64,000 bases of DNA. Source: Parietichytrium sp. I65-24A. Lineage: Eukaryota; Sar; Bigyra; Thraustochytrida; Thraustochytriidae. The stretch is from contig BLSF01000061.1 of the NCBI GenBank assembly GCA_012862575.1, positions 186,001 to 250,000 on the forward strand, read 5' to 3'. The notes below the pieces were generated by a model. The model was not told the DNA's origin and made no database searches. It saw nothing but the letters and a program-made list of their open reading frames with translations. Position numbers and translations under genes: made by a program. Of this stretch, positions 8,138-17,389 are shown one piece after another (the stretch's first letter is position 1; each line of letters starts with the position of its first letter).

Positions 8138-10327
8138 ATGCGGGAGAGGAAGAAATTTGCCTATATAGTTAGTATTCTTCTCATTCTGTTAATTATTGTG
8201 GCTGCAATGTTGACTTTATTGATACTACTCATCTTTCTACCTGCAAACACTCTGGGTACCACATGTCCTACAAACACAACTGCACCACTCGACATCGTCT
8301 GGGTCCTTGATGAATCTGGAAGTATTGGCAGAGAAAACTATCAGCTCATGAAAGATTTCATCGTCTCAGTGGCAACAAATGAAACTGGATTTCTTTCCAT
8401 TGAAAACAACAAGACTCGACATGGAGTTGTGGAGTTTTCTGAGGCTGCACCAGATACACGCAATCGAGCAAAGAGCATTGGCTTGTCTGATTGGACAACC
8501 TTTGAAGCTTTTGAGAATGGCATGAACACGACCATCAATTACAATGGCGGGGACACGTACACTTGTAAGGTGTTTGAATTTCTTCGTGACGATTACTTTG
8601 AAGACCCATGCCAAAACAAATTCTGTGCAAACAACGCCAAACAAAACGACACGACTCAAACGATTGTCATCATTCTAACGGATGGTATACCACATCCAAT
8701 CAAAAAATGTTTGAATCCCAAATTGACCAACATTGTGTCTCAAATGATTGCAAACACACCCGTCGATCGTCTGTTGTATATTCCCATTCTCAAAGGAGAC
8801 GCGGACGTGGAATTGTTTGACGGCGTCGTCGGATACGATTTAGCACTTGACACTTTGATCATCTCTGACTTTGCCGAGTTTGATGTGCAAGGGGTGCTGG
8901 AAGAGAAGCTGCGCTATGTCATCGAAGAATGTGAACCATTCCGACCAGAGTCAGTTACTACTTTTCCTACACATAGTCCTACACTCTCCCCATCGGTTGC
9001 ACCAACATTCGCTCCAACGGACATTTCACCCTCCGCTTCCCCGACAGCGATGCCAACGGTGACGCCAACAGTTTCGCCGACAACAAATTCTCCGACTGAG
9101 TCTCCATCGATTGCACCAACATTCGCGCCATCATCTGCAAGTACAATTTCACCATCAGTCGCGCCAACGGAGGTGCCAACAGTGGTACCAACGAGTTCAC
9201 CATCAGTTTCTCCGACGAGGTCACCGACGAATTCATCAGTTTCTACGACGAGGTCACCGACGAGATCACCGACGAGATCACCGACTGTTTCTTCGCCTTC
9301 AGATTCACCATCGGTCTCGCCAACCTTCGCGCCATCAATGGTGCCAACGGCGATGCCAACGGCGATGCCAACGGCGATGCCAACGGCGATGCCAACGGCG
9401 ATGCCAACAAAGTCATCGACGAACTCACCGACGAACTCACCGACGATGTCACCATCAAATGCACCATCGATTGCACCAACATTCGCGCCATCATCTACAA
9501 GTACTGATTCACCATCGGTCGCGCCAACGGCGGTGCCAACGGCGGTGCCAACTGCTACTAGTGATTCGCTAAACTTGTTGATTGCCATCGACAACTCCAA
9601 TAGCATCAAAAGTGTTGAAATGACTCGGCAACGTCGATTGGTAGAGTCTTTGCTCTACGGGTTATCTGATGTCAGTACCATTTTTTCGATTGTATCGTTC
9701 GCACAAGAACATGAAATGATACTGTCAAATCAAGATCTTGATTCAACGGATCTAAATGACATTGAGTCCATCCTTGCGAACACCACTGTCTCGCGCAACA
9801 AGTACACCGACTTTTCGGTACTCTTTGATCTCATGTCTGCTGCTGCTGCTACAGAAGACAAGAGAACATTGGTGATTGCAAGCGATGGTGAGCCATTCTT
9901 GAAAAAGTATCGCAGCGTAAGCAAGTCGACAACTGCGCTTTGTAAAGTAGCCAAGCAACATCGGGCTGCGTATCCACAACACAACATTTTGTGCGTGCAA
10001 AGCTCGGCCAACACGAAATTGTCGACTTTTTACAAGTGCGCTTGCGATGCAATCTGGATGATGGATGATTCTACGATTGCTGACGAGTACAATACGCCGA
10101 CAATCATTGCGAATGAGATGATTGATACCAACATTGTGATCAATGAGGACTTGATGATGGAGGCTGATCCATGTGCAGATGTCATGACCTGGTCTTCTCT
10201 GAAAAAGACCAAGCAAAAGAAATCAACATGCCTTGGGCAAATAAGTATTGATCATCGGCCATTGTGCTACTGGCCATCCAACAAGGCGGGGTGTACGTTG
10301 TACAATAGATATGCTAAACTTTTATAG
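8138..10327 (+). CDS. Large surface protein with two VWA domains joined by a PT-rich stalk
   Basis: A 729-residue protein. Residues 1-35 hold a basic stretch and one strong membrane helix (signal anchor). A first von Willebrand A domain follows (about 48-265), with the metal site DESGS in DIVWVLDESGSIG. Then comes a Ser/Pro/Thr stalk of SPSVAPTFAPT-like repeats (about 270-478), and a second VWA-like domain (about 480-650) with DNSNS in the corresponding place. VWA domains bind protein ligands through a metal ion, and stalks of this type are heavily O-glycosylated in stramenopile surface proteins. A role in adhesion at a virion or cell surface is inferred. Confidence 0.8.
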   Translation: MRERKKFAYIVSILLILLIIVAAMLTLLILLIFLPANTLGTTCPTNTTAPLDIVWVLDESGSIGRENYQLMKDFIVSVATNETGFLSIENNKTRHGVVEFSEAAPDTRNRAKSIGLSDWTTFEAFENGMNTTINYNGGDTYTCKVFEFLRDDYFEDPCQNKFCANNAKQNDTTQTIVIILTDGIPHPIKKCLNPKLTNIVSQMIANTPVDRLLYIPILKGDADVELFDGVVGYDLALDTLIISDFAEFDVQGVLEEKLRYVIEECEPFRPESVTTFPTHSPTLSPSVAPTFAPTDISPSASPTAMPTVTPTVSPTTNSPTESPSIAPTFAPSSASTISPSVAPTEVPTVVPTSSPSVSPTRSPTNSSVSTTRSPTRSPTRSPTVSSPSDSPSVSPTFAPSMVPTAMPTAMPTAMPTAMPTAMPTKSSTNSPTNSPTMSPSNAPSIAPTFAPSSTSTDSPSVAPTAVPTAVPTATSDSLNLLIAIDNSNSIKSVEMTRQRRLVESLLYGLSDVSTIFSIVSFAQEHEMILSNQDLDSTDLNDIESILANTTVSRNKYTDFSVLFDLMSAAAATEDKRTLVIASDGEPFLKKYRSVSKSTTALCKVAKQHRAAYPQHNILCVQSSANTKLSTFYKCACDAIWMMDDSTIADEYNTPTIIANEMIDTNIVINEDLMMEADPCADVMTWSSLKKTKQKKSTCLGQISIDHRPLCYWPSNKAGCTLYNRYAKLL
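9341..9412 (+). repeat. 12-bp tandem repeat in the stalk-coding region
   Basis: At least five near-perfect copies of ATGCCAACGGCG encode the Met-Pro-Thr-Ala units of the stalk. Near-identity of the copies points to recent slippage or unequal exchange, so stalk length is probably variable. Confidence 0.8.
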
Positions 10328-10442
10328 TAAAAATTAGCTTTGATATGACAAATAATAGTCAGTTTCATTTCAATGTGTTCATCCCGTCCACTCACCAGAC
10401 ACCAAACTAGAGTGGAAAGGAGAGAACTGAGAGATTGCCAAC

Positions 10443-11372
10443 ATGAACATGATGAAAGAGGATTGTAACTCGGAGTTTTACGTGGAGTTTGACTCGAATT
10501 GTGACGCAGAGTTTGACGTGGAGGCGAAGGAGATGGTGGAGGCCATTGTGGGCGCACAATCGGACACCTCGAAGCAGTCAGAACGCCTGGAGCGTTTGAA
10601 CATTAGACTTCTCATGCAACCGTTAATGGAGCTGCATGCATACATAAAAGGTCTCGTCAAATACGGGTTTGTCGAGGCGTTGCTGACACTGTACATTTCG
10701 CCAAATGGCGGGCAAATATACAACGAGAATCTACACGACGTAATTCACACCTGTCTCAGATCGTTCGACTTTGAGACATCGCTCACGAACGCGCTAGCGG
10801 ATAAAACGCATGTGGAAACTCTTTTCAACACTCTTGACGACGTCAAGTCTTTGCAATTCTTCAAAATTCTGTGCGAGGACTCACATGAAATATACCCTAC
10901 ATTGGTAAAAAACGGGCTATTAGACCACGTGTCCAGGTTGATGCAAGACGAACTGAAGCACAAACTCGGCGTGAACGAGACGACTACCTACTTGACCATC
11001 GACGTTTTGACACTGCTTATTCGAAAGAACGACTGGAGAGTTGTAGATTCCGTCGAGAATGTTGTGTTTAGACAAGACGACCAACTCCTCTTTCCCCTTC
11101 CAGACACACTATTCGGAATCACAGACGCGTTGGAGTTACTGTTCTTCTTTTTTAAACGAAATAAAGCCCACAGGGCGAGGATGACTACATCCACAGCCCT
11201 CCGCGAAACACTCACGAAGGCACTCAGGTCGGAAGGTGACGATCATCTCTCTGGATACATGCAAAATTTTCATATCAGACAGTTTCTCGAGATCCTTTCT
11301 AAACCGATTCCGGAGCAATATTCTGTCGTGAATCAAGATATGCCCTCATCGATTCAAAACATTAGCAAGTAA
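10443..11372 (+). CDS. Armadillo-like helical-repeat protein (family member 1)
   Basis: A 309-residue, mostly alpha-helical protein. Its middle (LQFFKILCEDS, YPTLVKNGLLDHVSRLM, TIDVLTLLIRKNDWRVVD) aligns by eye with the N-terminal part of the BTB protein at 48272-50143 (FFQVLCEAS, VSLVRNGLVELVVELY, SMDLILTLLKWQHDEIV) and with the protein at 61787-62833. The helical periodicity suggests an armadillo/HEAT-like scaffold. No BTB domain is present in this copy. It overlaps the end of the convergent 2H phosphoesterase gene by 11 bases. Confidence 0.6.
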   Translation: MNMMKEDCNSEFYVEFDSNCDAEFDVEAKEMVEAIVGAQSDTSKQSERLERLNIRLLMQPLMELHAYIKGLVKYGFVEALLTLYISPNGGQIYNENLHDVIHTCLRSFDFETSLTNALADKTHVETLFNTLDDVKSLQFFKILCEDSHEIYPTLVKNGLLDHVSRLMQDELKHKLGVNETTTYLTIDVLTLLIRKNDWRVVDSVENVVFRQDDQLLFPLPDTLFGITDALELLFFFFKRNKAHRARMTTSTALRETLTKALRSEGDDHLSGYMQNFHIRQFLEILSKPIPEQYSVVNQDMPSSIQNISK

Positions 11373-11955
11373 ATTTAGCTTTGTGTTTATAAATGATTTG
11401 ATAGTAGTCATCTGTGAACTTCATGGAACAGAGCGCAATTGTATCAATATTATTAGATGTCACTTGTGGATTAATTTGGATTTCATTGATGCGTGGCGGT
11501 ATGGCATCGAGATGACTGTAAAGCGTAACGTGAGGACAAAAATTTCCATCGGAATGCACGTAGTTGACCTTGATAGCGTTCGGAAATCTACTCTCAATCT
11601 TCTTTCGAAGATCAGATTCAATGGTTCTAATCTGGTGCAACGAGTCGTCATCTACAGGGTCCAAGTAGAGCACGTTAATGCCATCATCAGTAAAGCATCC
11701 AATGTTTGGCTTGTACGAGACAGTCCCAATCGCATGCCATTCGATAGACTGTAAGATTTCGATGATTTCTTCTTCAGTTGGCAGTGAAGAATCTGTTTCA
11801 CTGCAGTACAACACAAGAAGTGTCATGTGAGCACGAGAAGGGAGAATTGCAGATTGGCGTAGTTCAGTAGTGGTAGTACTACACTCGTCTTGGATTCTCT
11901 CGACATGTGTCGTCATGTCACTAAACTGGAGCGTGATGAAATGTGTAGGTTCCAT
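11362..11955 (-). CDS. 2H phosphoesterase (AKAP7/LigT-like), copy 1
   Basis: A 197-residue protein with the two His-x-Thr motifs that define 2H phosphoesterases: H43-M-T45 in RAHMTLLVLY and H142-V-T144 in CPHVTLYSH, spaced as in the family. HMTLLVLY is close to the AKAP7 subgroup, whose members cleave 2'-5' oligoadenylate; others act on cyclic phosphates or RNA ends. It lies head-to-tail with a second copy at 11982-12611. Viral 2H enzymes are known to destroy nucleotide second messengers of host defence, a plausible but unproven role here. Confidence 0.82.
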   Translation of the reverse strand: MEPTHFITLQFSDMTTHVERIQDECSTTTTELRQSAILPSRAHMTLLVLYCSETDSSLPTEEEIIEILQSIEWHAIGTVSYKPNIGCFTDDGINVLYLDPVDDDSLHQIRTIESDLRKKIESRFPNAIKVNYVHSDGNFCPHVTLYSHLDAIPPRINEIQINPQVTSNNIDTIALCSMKFTDDYYQIIYKHKAKFTC

Positions 11956-11981
11956 TTTTTTTGTTGTTATCGGTTGTAGTT

Positions 11982-12611
11982 TTATCTATCTATGTGCGAT
12001 TTTTTTAGATTGCAAATCGAATAGTAATTCTCTGTCCATTTCATTTCACACAATTCTATCGTGTCAACTTTCGGTACGCTCGGAATATCATCAACATGGA
12101 ACGTATCGTAAAGTTGGTCGTCTTGCAGGTCTATCCTTGTAAAGAGCGTGACGTGAGGTACAAAGAATCGTGTTTCATCCTCCTCCTCTAAAATTGCCTT
12201 GGGAAACTTGGCAGTGATTGCTTTTCTCAAAGCCGACTCGATCGCACACAATTGATCATGTTTGGACTTGTCAGGCTTGAGATACAGGACTTTATTCTTT
12301 CCAGAAAATTGGCCCAACTTGGACTCAAATGTAAGATCCCTGATCCCTTGCCATTCATAGGCATGTAATATGTCACCAATGTCTTCGACTGTCGGCAAAG
12401 AAGATTCGTGGACATTCAATGTTTCCGTTCGACAATAGAGCACTAAAAGAGTCATGTGAGCTCTATTTGGTAAGACTGCGGCACTTCTCAACTCTTGTGC
12501 ATGTGTACTGTTGAGTAGTATGGTCTTATATTGAATGTCGCGGAACGCATTGACGAAACCTGAACAACTCTCATTAAGTTTGAGACATAGAAAGTGAGTT
12601 GGAATAGGCAT
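11982..12611 (-). CDS. 2H phosphoesterase (AKAP7/LigT-like), copy 2
   Basis: A 209-residue tandem paralogue of the preceding gene on the strand. It keeps both motifs, H52-M-T54 in RAHMTLLVLYC and H153-V-T155 in VPHVTLFTR, and the same flanking pattern (AVLPNRAH, SSLPT, VLYLKPD, ELCEMKWTENYYSI). Divergence between the copies is substantial, so the duplication is not recent and the two may have different substrates. The gap between the two genes is only 26 bases. Confidence 0.82.
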   Translation of the reverse strand: MPIPTHFLCLKLNESCSGFVNAFRDIQYKTILLNSTHAQELRSAAVLPNRAHMTLLVLYCRTETLNVHESSLPTVEDIGDILHAYEWQGIRDLTFESKLGQFSGKNKVLYLKPDKSKHDQLCAIESALRKAITAKFPKAILEEEDETRFFVPHVTLFTRIDLQDDQLYDTFHVDDIPSVPKVDTIELCEMKWTENYYSICNLKKSHIDR

Positions 12612-12642
12612 TGTATGTAAATATTACTTCTGGTAATCTCAT

Positions 12643-13539
12643 CTATATCGCTTTACACTTGAGAACAATGTTGGTGAACCCTGTCCTTTCATTGATTAGT
12701 CGCATGATCTCTCCGTGCTTGTGTGTTAGCAGTGGCTTGGTGTGGTCTGGTAGCATGAGCGAATCATGAACGAAAATACCTTCCTCAATTTCCGTAGCAT
12801 CAATCACGCATTTGATGATTTGTGATGTATACTCTGATATGATTGTTCGAAGAAACATAGTGTTCATCTTACAAAACGGTAATGGGGACATGGTTTCAGA
12901 CGATTCTCTGTAAAACCTAGATTGATGAATCAATGTCGCGTGACCCTCCATCATTGCGTGCTGAAGGTGGCTGTCCAAAACCATTGTCATTCGTCTGAGC
13001 TTGATGAGGTATGGATGTGGACTCTCTTTTCCACTGAAAAACTCCTCGTCACTGAGATTGTACTTGTCGAATACGGAGTAGATATAGTACTTTATGTCAT
13101 CATCCGTTTCGTCATCATGTCGATTCTCATAGAGTCTAATTTCATCAAATAGAGACTGACGATTTTCTGAGAGAAGAAGACTCCATTCGTCTAGACCAGC
13201 ATAGATGTCAAATTTCTTACACAAGTTGGTAATAATCGTTGGTCCAGCACTAGCAATGTCAAATTCAAACCATTCCTTCCCCCATACTTCTTTTTTAATC
13301 GAGCGCTCAATCAATTGAGCACCAATTTCATTGTGCGGAAATAGAGATCCTCCCCCTGACATGTAACGTAGATGTGCGTAGTCTATACGAAGCTTGTGGT
13401 CTTTTTGAGTCGAGAGTCGGCGAATGTACTCTTCATGAAGCAATTGTTTGACAATGGAGAGTTCGTGCCGATGGCGTTTATAAGATTCTTTCAATGTTTC
13501 GAGATTTGGTGCATATTCTACAAGTGAAAATGTCGGCAT
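12643..13539 (-). CDS. Polymerase-like protein, paralogue A (palm motifs, tentative)
   Basis: About 298 residues from the ATG at 13539 (MPTFSLVEYAP); a longer frame would run into the ABC gene. It is a clear paralogue of 15140-16165. Shared landmarks are an acidic FDIASAGPTIITNLCKKF block, a YYIYSVFDKY block, a central helical part, and a late FVHDSLMLPD block, ending in TNIVLK. The order of an Asp-x-x-x-Ala-x-Pro block, a Lys/Tyr helix and a late Asp block recalls palm motifs A, B and C of family A-type polymerases, including those of virophage-like elements. That assignment is inference from motif order; I see no finger or exonuclease domain. Confidence 0.55.
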   Translation of the reverse strand: MPTFSLVEYAPNLETLKESYKRHRHELSIVKQLLHEEYIRRLSTQKDHKLRIDYAHLRYMSGGGSLFPHNEIGAQLIERSIKKEVWGKEWFEFDIASAGPTIITNLCKKFDIYAGLDEWSLLLSENRQSLFDEIRLYENRHDDETDDDIKYYIYSVFDKYNLSDEEFFSGKESPHPYLIKLRRMTMVLDSHLQHAMMEGHATLIHQSRFYRESSETMSPLPFCKMNTMFLRTIISEYTSQIIKCVIDATEIEEGIFVHDSLMLPDHTKPLLTHKHGEIMRLINERTGFTNIVLKCKAI

Positions 13540-13591
13540 TGTGTGTATTGGCAGATTGTATACGGAGAGAGGTCTATGTGTATCCGAATTT

Positions 13592-15112
13592 TCACAACTC
13601 GATCGTCTCGTCGAAACGAATCGCGTCCACGTTATGATGAAGAACAATGAATGCGTTCGCAAAGTGCGTTCTCAATAATTCAAACATGATTGTCTCTGTC
13701 GAACTGTCCAATGCAGATGTTGGTTCGTCCAGAAGGATGACATCAAATTCATCCGAAGCAATCAGTGCTCTCATCAAATTCATCCGCTGGATTTCGCCTC
13801 CAGACCATTCTGTTGGATCGAACGTTCGGTCAAGAAGGGAGCTCTTGTCACCAACACCAGGTTTATACAAGGGCAACTGGATTGCTTCCCACAGTGCTTG
13901 GACTTTTTCTTTTGATGATTTCTGGTTGTTGGACTCCAGCAAGCACAAATTATCGAAAATTGATACGCCTGGTAGCATCATCGAAAATTGAGGAATGTAG
14001 CACACCCGACCAATGTCTTTTCTCTTGTAGTACGAGTTCAACAACGTAGTCTTTCCGCACCCACTTTTGCCTCTCACAAGTACCCAACCACTCTTGTTAT
14101 TAAAAACAGTAGTAGTCATCAGAATACCTTCCTCGGTTGTTGTAGCAGCAGCATTACGCCGTTGTCGCTCCGATTTGACAATGAAACTGACAATGTCGTT
14201 TCCTGTGTGCAATCTGTACATCATGTTCACCATTGTGGAGAACACGACAAAGTATCCGTCTGTAATATTTGTGATGAGATAAAAGTCTCCGATATTGATC
14301 GCACCAGTATACACCAAGTTGTACATGCAGACAGCAAATGTGATCGTTTTCAATGTATCACCAATATAAGTCTGGATAATGGTTTTAAAGTAGATCGCAT
14401 TGTCCTTGCGCAGTCGGATCGCATGAAATGCATGATTGAGACCTCTGAAATACGTCATCAGCTTGGTAGGTTCAGGAGTGTTCTTGAAATACTCCATATT
14501 CGTTACTGTCTTTTTGACGTATTCTGTGACTTGTGATTCTGTTTCTAGAATGCGGCTGTCAAACCGGTCAAGGTTCTGCCTCTTGGTAAGCCACACAGTG
14601 ACACCATAGATGAGCACTGAGGATGCAAATGCAATCAGATAAGCATAGCCCAACCAGTAGGGGTTCACGAATACAATCATATTCAGCCGCAGAAATAGAC
14701 GAATACCCCAGCGAATCACCTGAATGATTGTGAAGAGGAATTCATCGTATTTGTGCATGTCTTCCATCAAAAGTTTCACGGCTGCTTTGGACTTTTGTTC
14801 GTCGAGCATTGAAAGCCTCCAGAGGTCTTGCCGTTGAAACTCTGTTGTACGAGATCGTAGATGAGGAGTCACAATCTTTTGTAATTCCTCAAAAATGTCG
14901 GACAGCAACAGCATCACAATAGTGAGGATCATGTAGAGTTTGGCAGTGTCAAAGTCATCGTCTATCACCGCATTTAGTACAAAGGTAGTGAACACCCGCT
15001 GTGCGGCATATGTCATTCCTCCAAGGATCGAGAACACAATGAATGCGTAAAAGTACCAGTCCGTCTTCCATGTTTCTCGGAAGAGATAGAGGAAAAATAT
15101 CGAGAGCTGCAT
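13592..15112 (-). CDS. ABC half-transporter (membrane domain plus ATPase)
   Basis: A 506-residue half-transporter. Residues 1-~310 hold about six membrane helices. The ATP-binding domain follows, with Walker A GKSGCGKTTLL (about 345-355), signature WSGGEIQRMN (about 435), Walker B VILLDEPTSALD (about 460-470) and a switch His in FIVLHHNV. All catalytic motifs are intact. The layout fits the ABCB/ABCD exporter type working as a dimer; the substrate is unknown. It lies between the two polymerase-like paralogues, and its start is only 27 bases from the divergent start of paralogue B. Confidence 0.88.
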   Translation of the reverse strand: MQLSIFFLYLFRETWKTDWYFYAFIVFSILGGMTYAAQRVFTTFVLNAVIDDDFDTAKLYMILTIVMLLLSDIFEELQKIVTPHLRSRTTEFQRQDLWRLSMLDEQKSKAAVKLLMEDMHKYDEFLFTIIQVIRWGIRLFLRLNMIVFVNPYWLGYAYLIAFASSVLIYGVTVWLTKRQNLDRFDSRILETESQVTEYVKKTVTNMEYFKNTPEPTKLMTYFRGLNHAFHAIRLRKDNAIYFKTIIQTYIGDTLKTITFAVCMYNLVYTGAINIGDFYLITNITDGYFVVFSTMVNMMYRLHTGNDIVSFIVKSERQRRNAAATTTEEGILMTTTVFNNKSGWVLVRGKSGCGKTTLLNSYYKRKDIGRVCYIPQFSMMLPGVSIFDNLCLLESNNQKSSKEKVQALWEAIQLPLYKPGVGDKSSLLDRTFDPTEWSGGEIQRMNLMRALIASDEFDVILLDEPTSALDSSTETIMFELLRTHFANAFIVLHHNVDAIRFDETIEL

Positions 15113-15139
15113 GATTCCGGATTTGGTTGAAACACTCTC

Positions 15140-16165
15140 ATGGTACTTGTATGTTTACTAGCTTTAAAAAAAGAAAATTCACAATTGGATATAGATGCAT
15201 GGGAAAAAGTGGATGTTAAGAAAAGCATGACCGTCTCATTTGACAACTTTACTTTTATCGAGAAATATGACATCGAACTACTTGACAAACATGTCAATCA
15301 GTACTTGGACAATCTACGACCTGAAAGTGAGTATAAACGAAACATGTACAGAGCGTTCCTTGAGAAGGTCAAACAGAACAATGGACTCTTGCATGTGCGC
15401 TACAGGTTTCCGCAATACCTCGACTATGGCAACGTCTATCCGAATCAGTTTTCCGGACCATACCTCAGCAATTCAGTCAAAGCTGGAGTGCTATCAAAGG
15501 ATTACCTGAAAATAGACCTTCGAAACGCAAGTCCGAACGTACTCTATGCTCTATGCATCAAAATTGGTCTTGGAAATGATCAAGTGCGAAATGTGATTCG
15601 AATGAAAGATGACATGAAAAGTATTGTCAAAGACATCATCGAGTTTTACGACTTGCCCAATCCTTCTAGTCGGGAGACGTACTATCTCGCAAAGAGCTAC
15701 ATTTTCGATCACTTTCATCGTGAGAACAAACTTCAGTTCACAAAGATGCACCCGTTTTTTCAAGCGATACGTGACGAAGTGGAGTTCATTGAGGACAAGT
15801 TTAAAACCATCTTCCCAACACTTGCTGATCAAGTTCAATTCAGGCGTGAGTTCTATAGTATTCACCCGCTTCCCTTGCGCGAGCTCCACGATACACCTGG
15901 GTTTGAGTACGACAATGTGGTCAATATTGTCATCAACGATTATTGTCGCAAGTGCGTTGAAATCGCGTACCAGGTCTTACTCGATGAAAGTGTCATTGTT
16001 CCAGGCGAAACACCCATTATTTATGAATACGATGCACTCTACATTCATAGAGATGGCAAATTGCTAAACAACGACTACGTCCAACATCAGCTCGTCTCAA
16101 ATATGAACGATGCTATTCAAAAGGGCCTTGGATTGAACAAAAATGTTACCTTTCATGCGTCGTAA
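15140..16165 (+). CDS. Polymerase-like protein, paralogue B (palm motifs, tentative)
   Basis: A 341-residue paralogue of the gene at 12643-13539. It carries LKIDLRNASPNVLYALCIKIG (motif A-like, about 118-138), YYLAKSYIFDHFH (B-like helix with Lys and Tyr), IHPLPLRELH, and IIYEYDALYIHRDG (C-like), ending NVTFHAS. The first 29 residues may not be used: MTVSFDNFTF at 15227 is an alternative start that leaves more room for a promoter. The late block reads YEYDALYI here and FVHDSL in paralogue A, so if this is a palm, the third acidic site differs. A replication or repair role is inference only. Confidence 0.55.
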   Translation: MVLVCLLALKKENSQLDIDAWEKVDVKKSMTVSFDNFTFIEKYDIELLDKHVNQYLDNLRPESEYKRNMYRAFLEKVKQNNGLLHVRYRFPQYLDYGNVYPNQFSGPYLSNSVKAGVLSKDYLKIDLRNASPNVLYALCIKIGLGNDQVRNVIRMKDDMKSIVKDIIEFYDLPNPSSRETYYLAKSYIFDHFHRENKLQFTKMHPFFQAIRDEVEFIEDKFKTIFPTLADQVQFRREFYSIHPLPLRELHDTPGFEYDNVVNIVINDYCRKCVEIAYQVLLDESVIVPGETPIIYEYDALYIHRDGKLLNNDYVQHQLVSNMNDAIQKGLGLNKNVTFHAS

Positions 16166-16177
16166 TAAAAATATTAT

Positions 16178-17170
16178 TTATTTATCCATCCTGGTTGTTG
16201 TTGCGAAAGAATTCTTCTTTTCATCTAAAACTTTTCTGGCCATCTGTAAGGCACCGTCCAATGTAAGATTACCGGCAATAAAACCTTTACTATGAACAAA
16301 GACGCATCCTGGTATTCCCCACGATTCAACAAGGCGATCCCCACTCAATCCACGGCATTCTTCTGGAAAAACACATCGCAAAGTTGTTCTTATTTCTTCC
16401 CGATTCAATGGGACACATTGAACATACCACTTTTGGTCACGACGATCGTGATAGATTACCATTTGAATTTCACCGGGACGGAGTTCATTAAAGCCGTCCT
16501 GCTCGAGTCTGAAAAGATGAAGTTCCCAAGGACAATTTACTGAAAGGAGAATGATCTTTCCGTCTTGATCGAGTGCAAACCTGTCTAAAACTGCATCACA
16601 AACGATGCGTTTTGCTGGCAGCCACTCGTTCTTTGCTTTAGTGACAAAGTTTACAAACTCAGACTGAGTGTACTGGACGGCGTCCATAAATCTGTCATTG
16701 AGGTTCTCACATGTGGAGTTCCATGGAGGATTCATTGCTCTGACTCTACCCGACAGGTGTGTAGTGATCATGCCTGCATCGAGTTGTCCGTTATCGATCG
16801 CATCGATGTGTTCGATAAAGTTTGTATAGACATGTTCGTAGAGATCTTTTACGTCGTCACTTGAGCACAGAATCGATGAGATGATCTCCATGCCAAAATA
16901 TTTGAAGACCAATCCCGCGCTTGAGAGTTTTGTGGTGTTGTGAGTGTCTGAAAATGTTTCGTTAAATCCTCGTTGATGGTGATCAAATCTAAGAGTGTTC
17001 AAATCAAATACACCACCAACATCAACGACAATGTCACACTTGTCGAGAATTTTGGCATCTCTAGACCTGATGATGCGAGAATGCTGATATTCTTTCGTCA
17101 ATAGCAATAGGCCACATGCAACAGCGTCATCGCAATGAAATTGACCATTATGTGTTCCGATTTGTTTCAT
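16178..17170 (-). CDS. MYG1-family DHH-type exonuclease
   Basis: About 330 residues from the ATG at 17170. It matches the MYG1 (UPF0160) family throughout: GTHNGQFHCDDAVACG at the N-terminus with the metal-binding His/Asp, VVDVGGVFD, FDHHQRGFNETF, KLSSAGLVFKYFG, and the C-terminal GCVFVHSKGFIAGN. The length is near the cellular form (~340-380) less a targeting peptide. In animals MYG1 is a 3'-5' RNA exonuclease of nucleus and mitochondria that trims structured RNA. The metal ligands appear present, so activity is expected. No mitochondrial leader is seen. It would be an unusual gene for a virus and suggests capture from a eukaryote. Confidence 0.9.
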   Translation of the reverse strand: MKQIGTHNGQFHCDDAVACGLLLLTKEYQHSRIIRSRDAKILDKCDIVVDVGGVFDLNTLRFDHHQRGFNETFSDTHNTTKLSSAGLVFKYFGMEIISSILCSSDDVKDLYEHVYTNFIEHIDAIDNGQLDAGMITTHLSGRVRAMNPPWNSTCENLNDRFMDAVQYTQSEFVNFVTKAKNEWLPAKRIVCDAVLDRFALDQDGKIILLSVNCPWELHLFRLEQDGFNELRPGEIQMVIYHDRRDQKWYVQCVPLNREEIRTTLRCVFPEECRGLSGDRLVESWGIPGCVFVHSKGFIAGNLTLDGALQMARKVLDEKKNSFATTTRMDK

Positions 17171-17389
17171 CTGTTTTCTGTAAAGGAACAAAAGCAATTA
17201 ATAACTCATGTATATATCAAAAAAAAGGAGAAATACACGCTTGTCTTTCCTGATGTCACACCAGTTGCATATGAATACGTCTTCAAGAGTGAGCGTCTTG
17301 CCCAAGTTGAGAATGACATTCTTGAGAAAATCAATGCAAGAATCCAGGAGCAATTTGGGTTTCAACATGTAAAGTTTCATTTGTCTTAA
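17135..17389 (+). pseudogene. Remnant of a third polymerase-like paralogue (C-terminal end)
   Basis: An 84-codon frame whose last ~55 residues follow the C-terminal end of paralogue B: TPVAYEYVF resembles TPIIYEYDALY, and the tail ending HVKFHLS resembles NVTFHAS. Nothing like the upstream blocks is present, so this is best read as a degraded copy of the family, placed divergently next to the MYG1 gene and overlapping its start region. The match is short and was made by eye. Confidence 0.4.

Noticed and set aside
8914-9609. Long minus-strand frame rich in Val/Gly/Asp opposite the VWA protein
   Set aside because: It is the antisense of the PT-repeat stalk; repeat periodicity keeps it open. 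The plus-strand protein has real domains on both sides.
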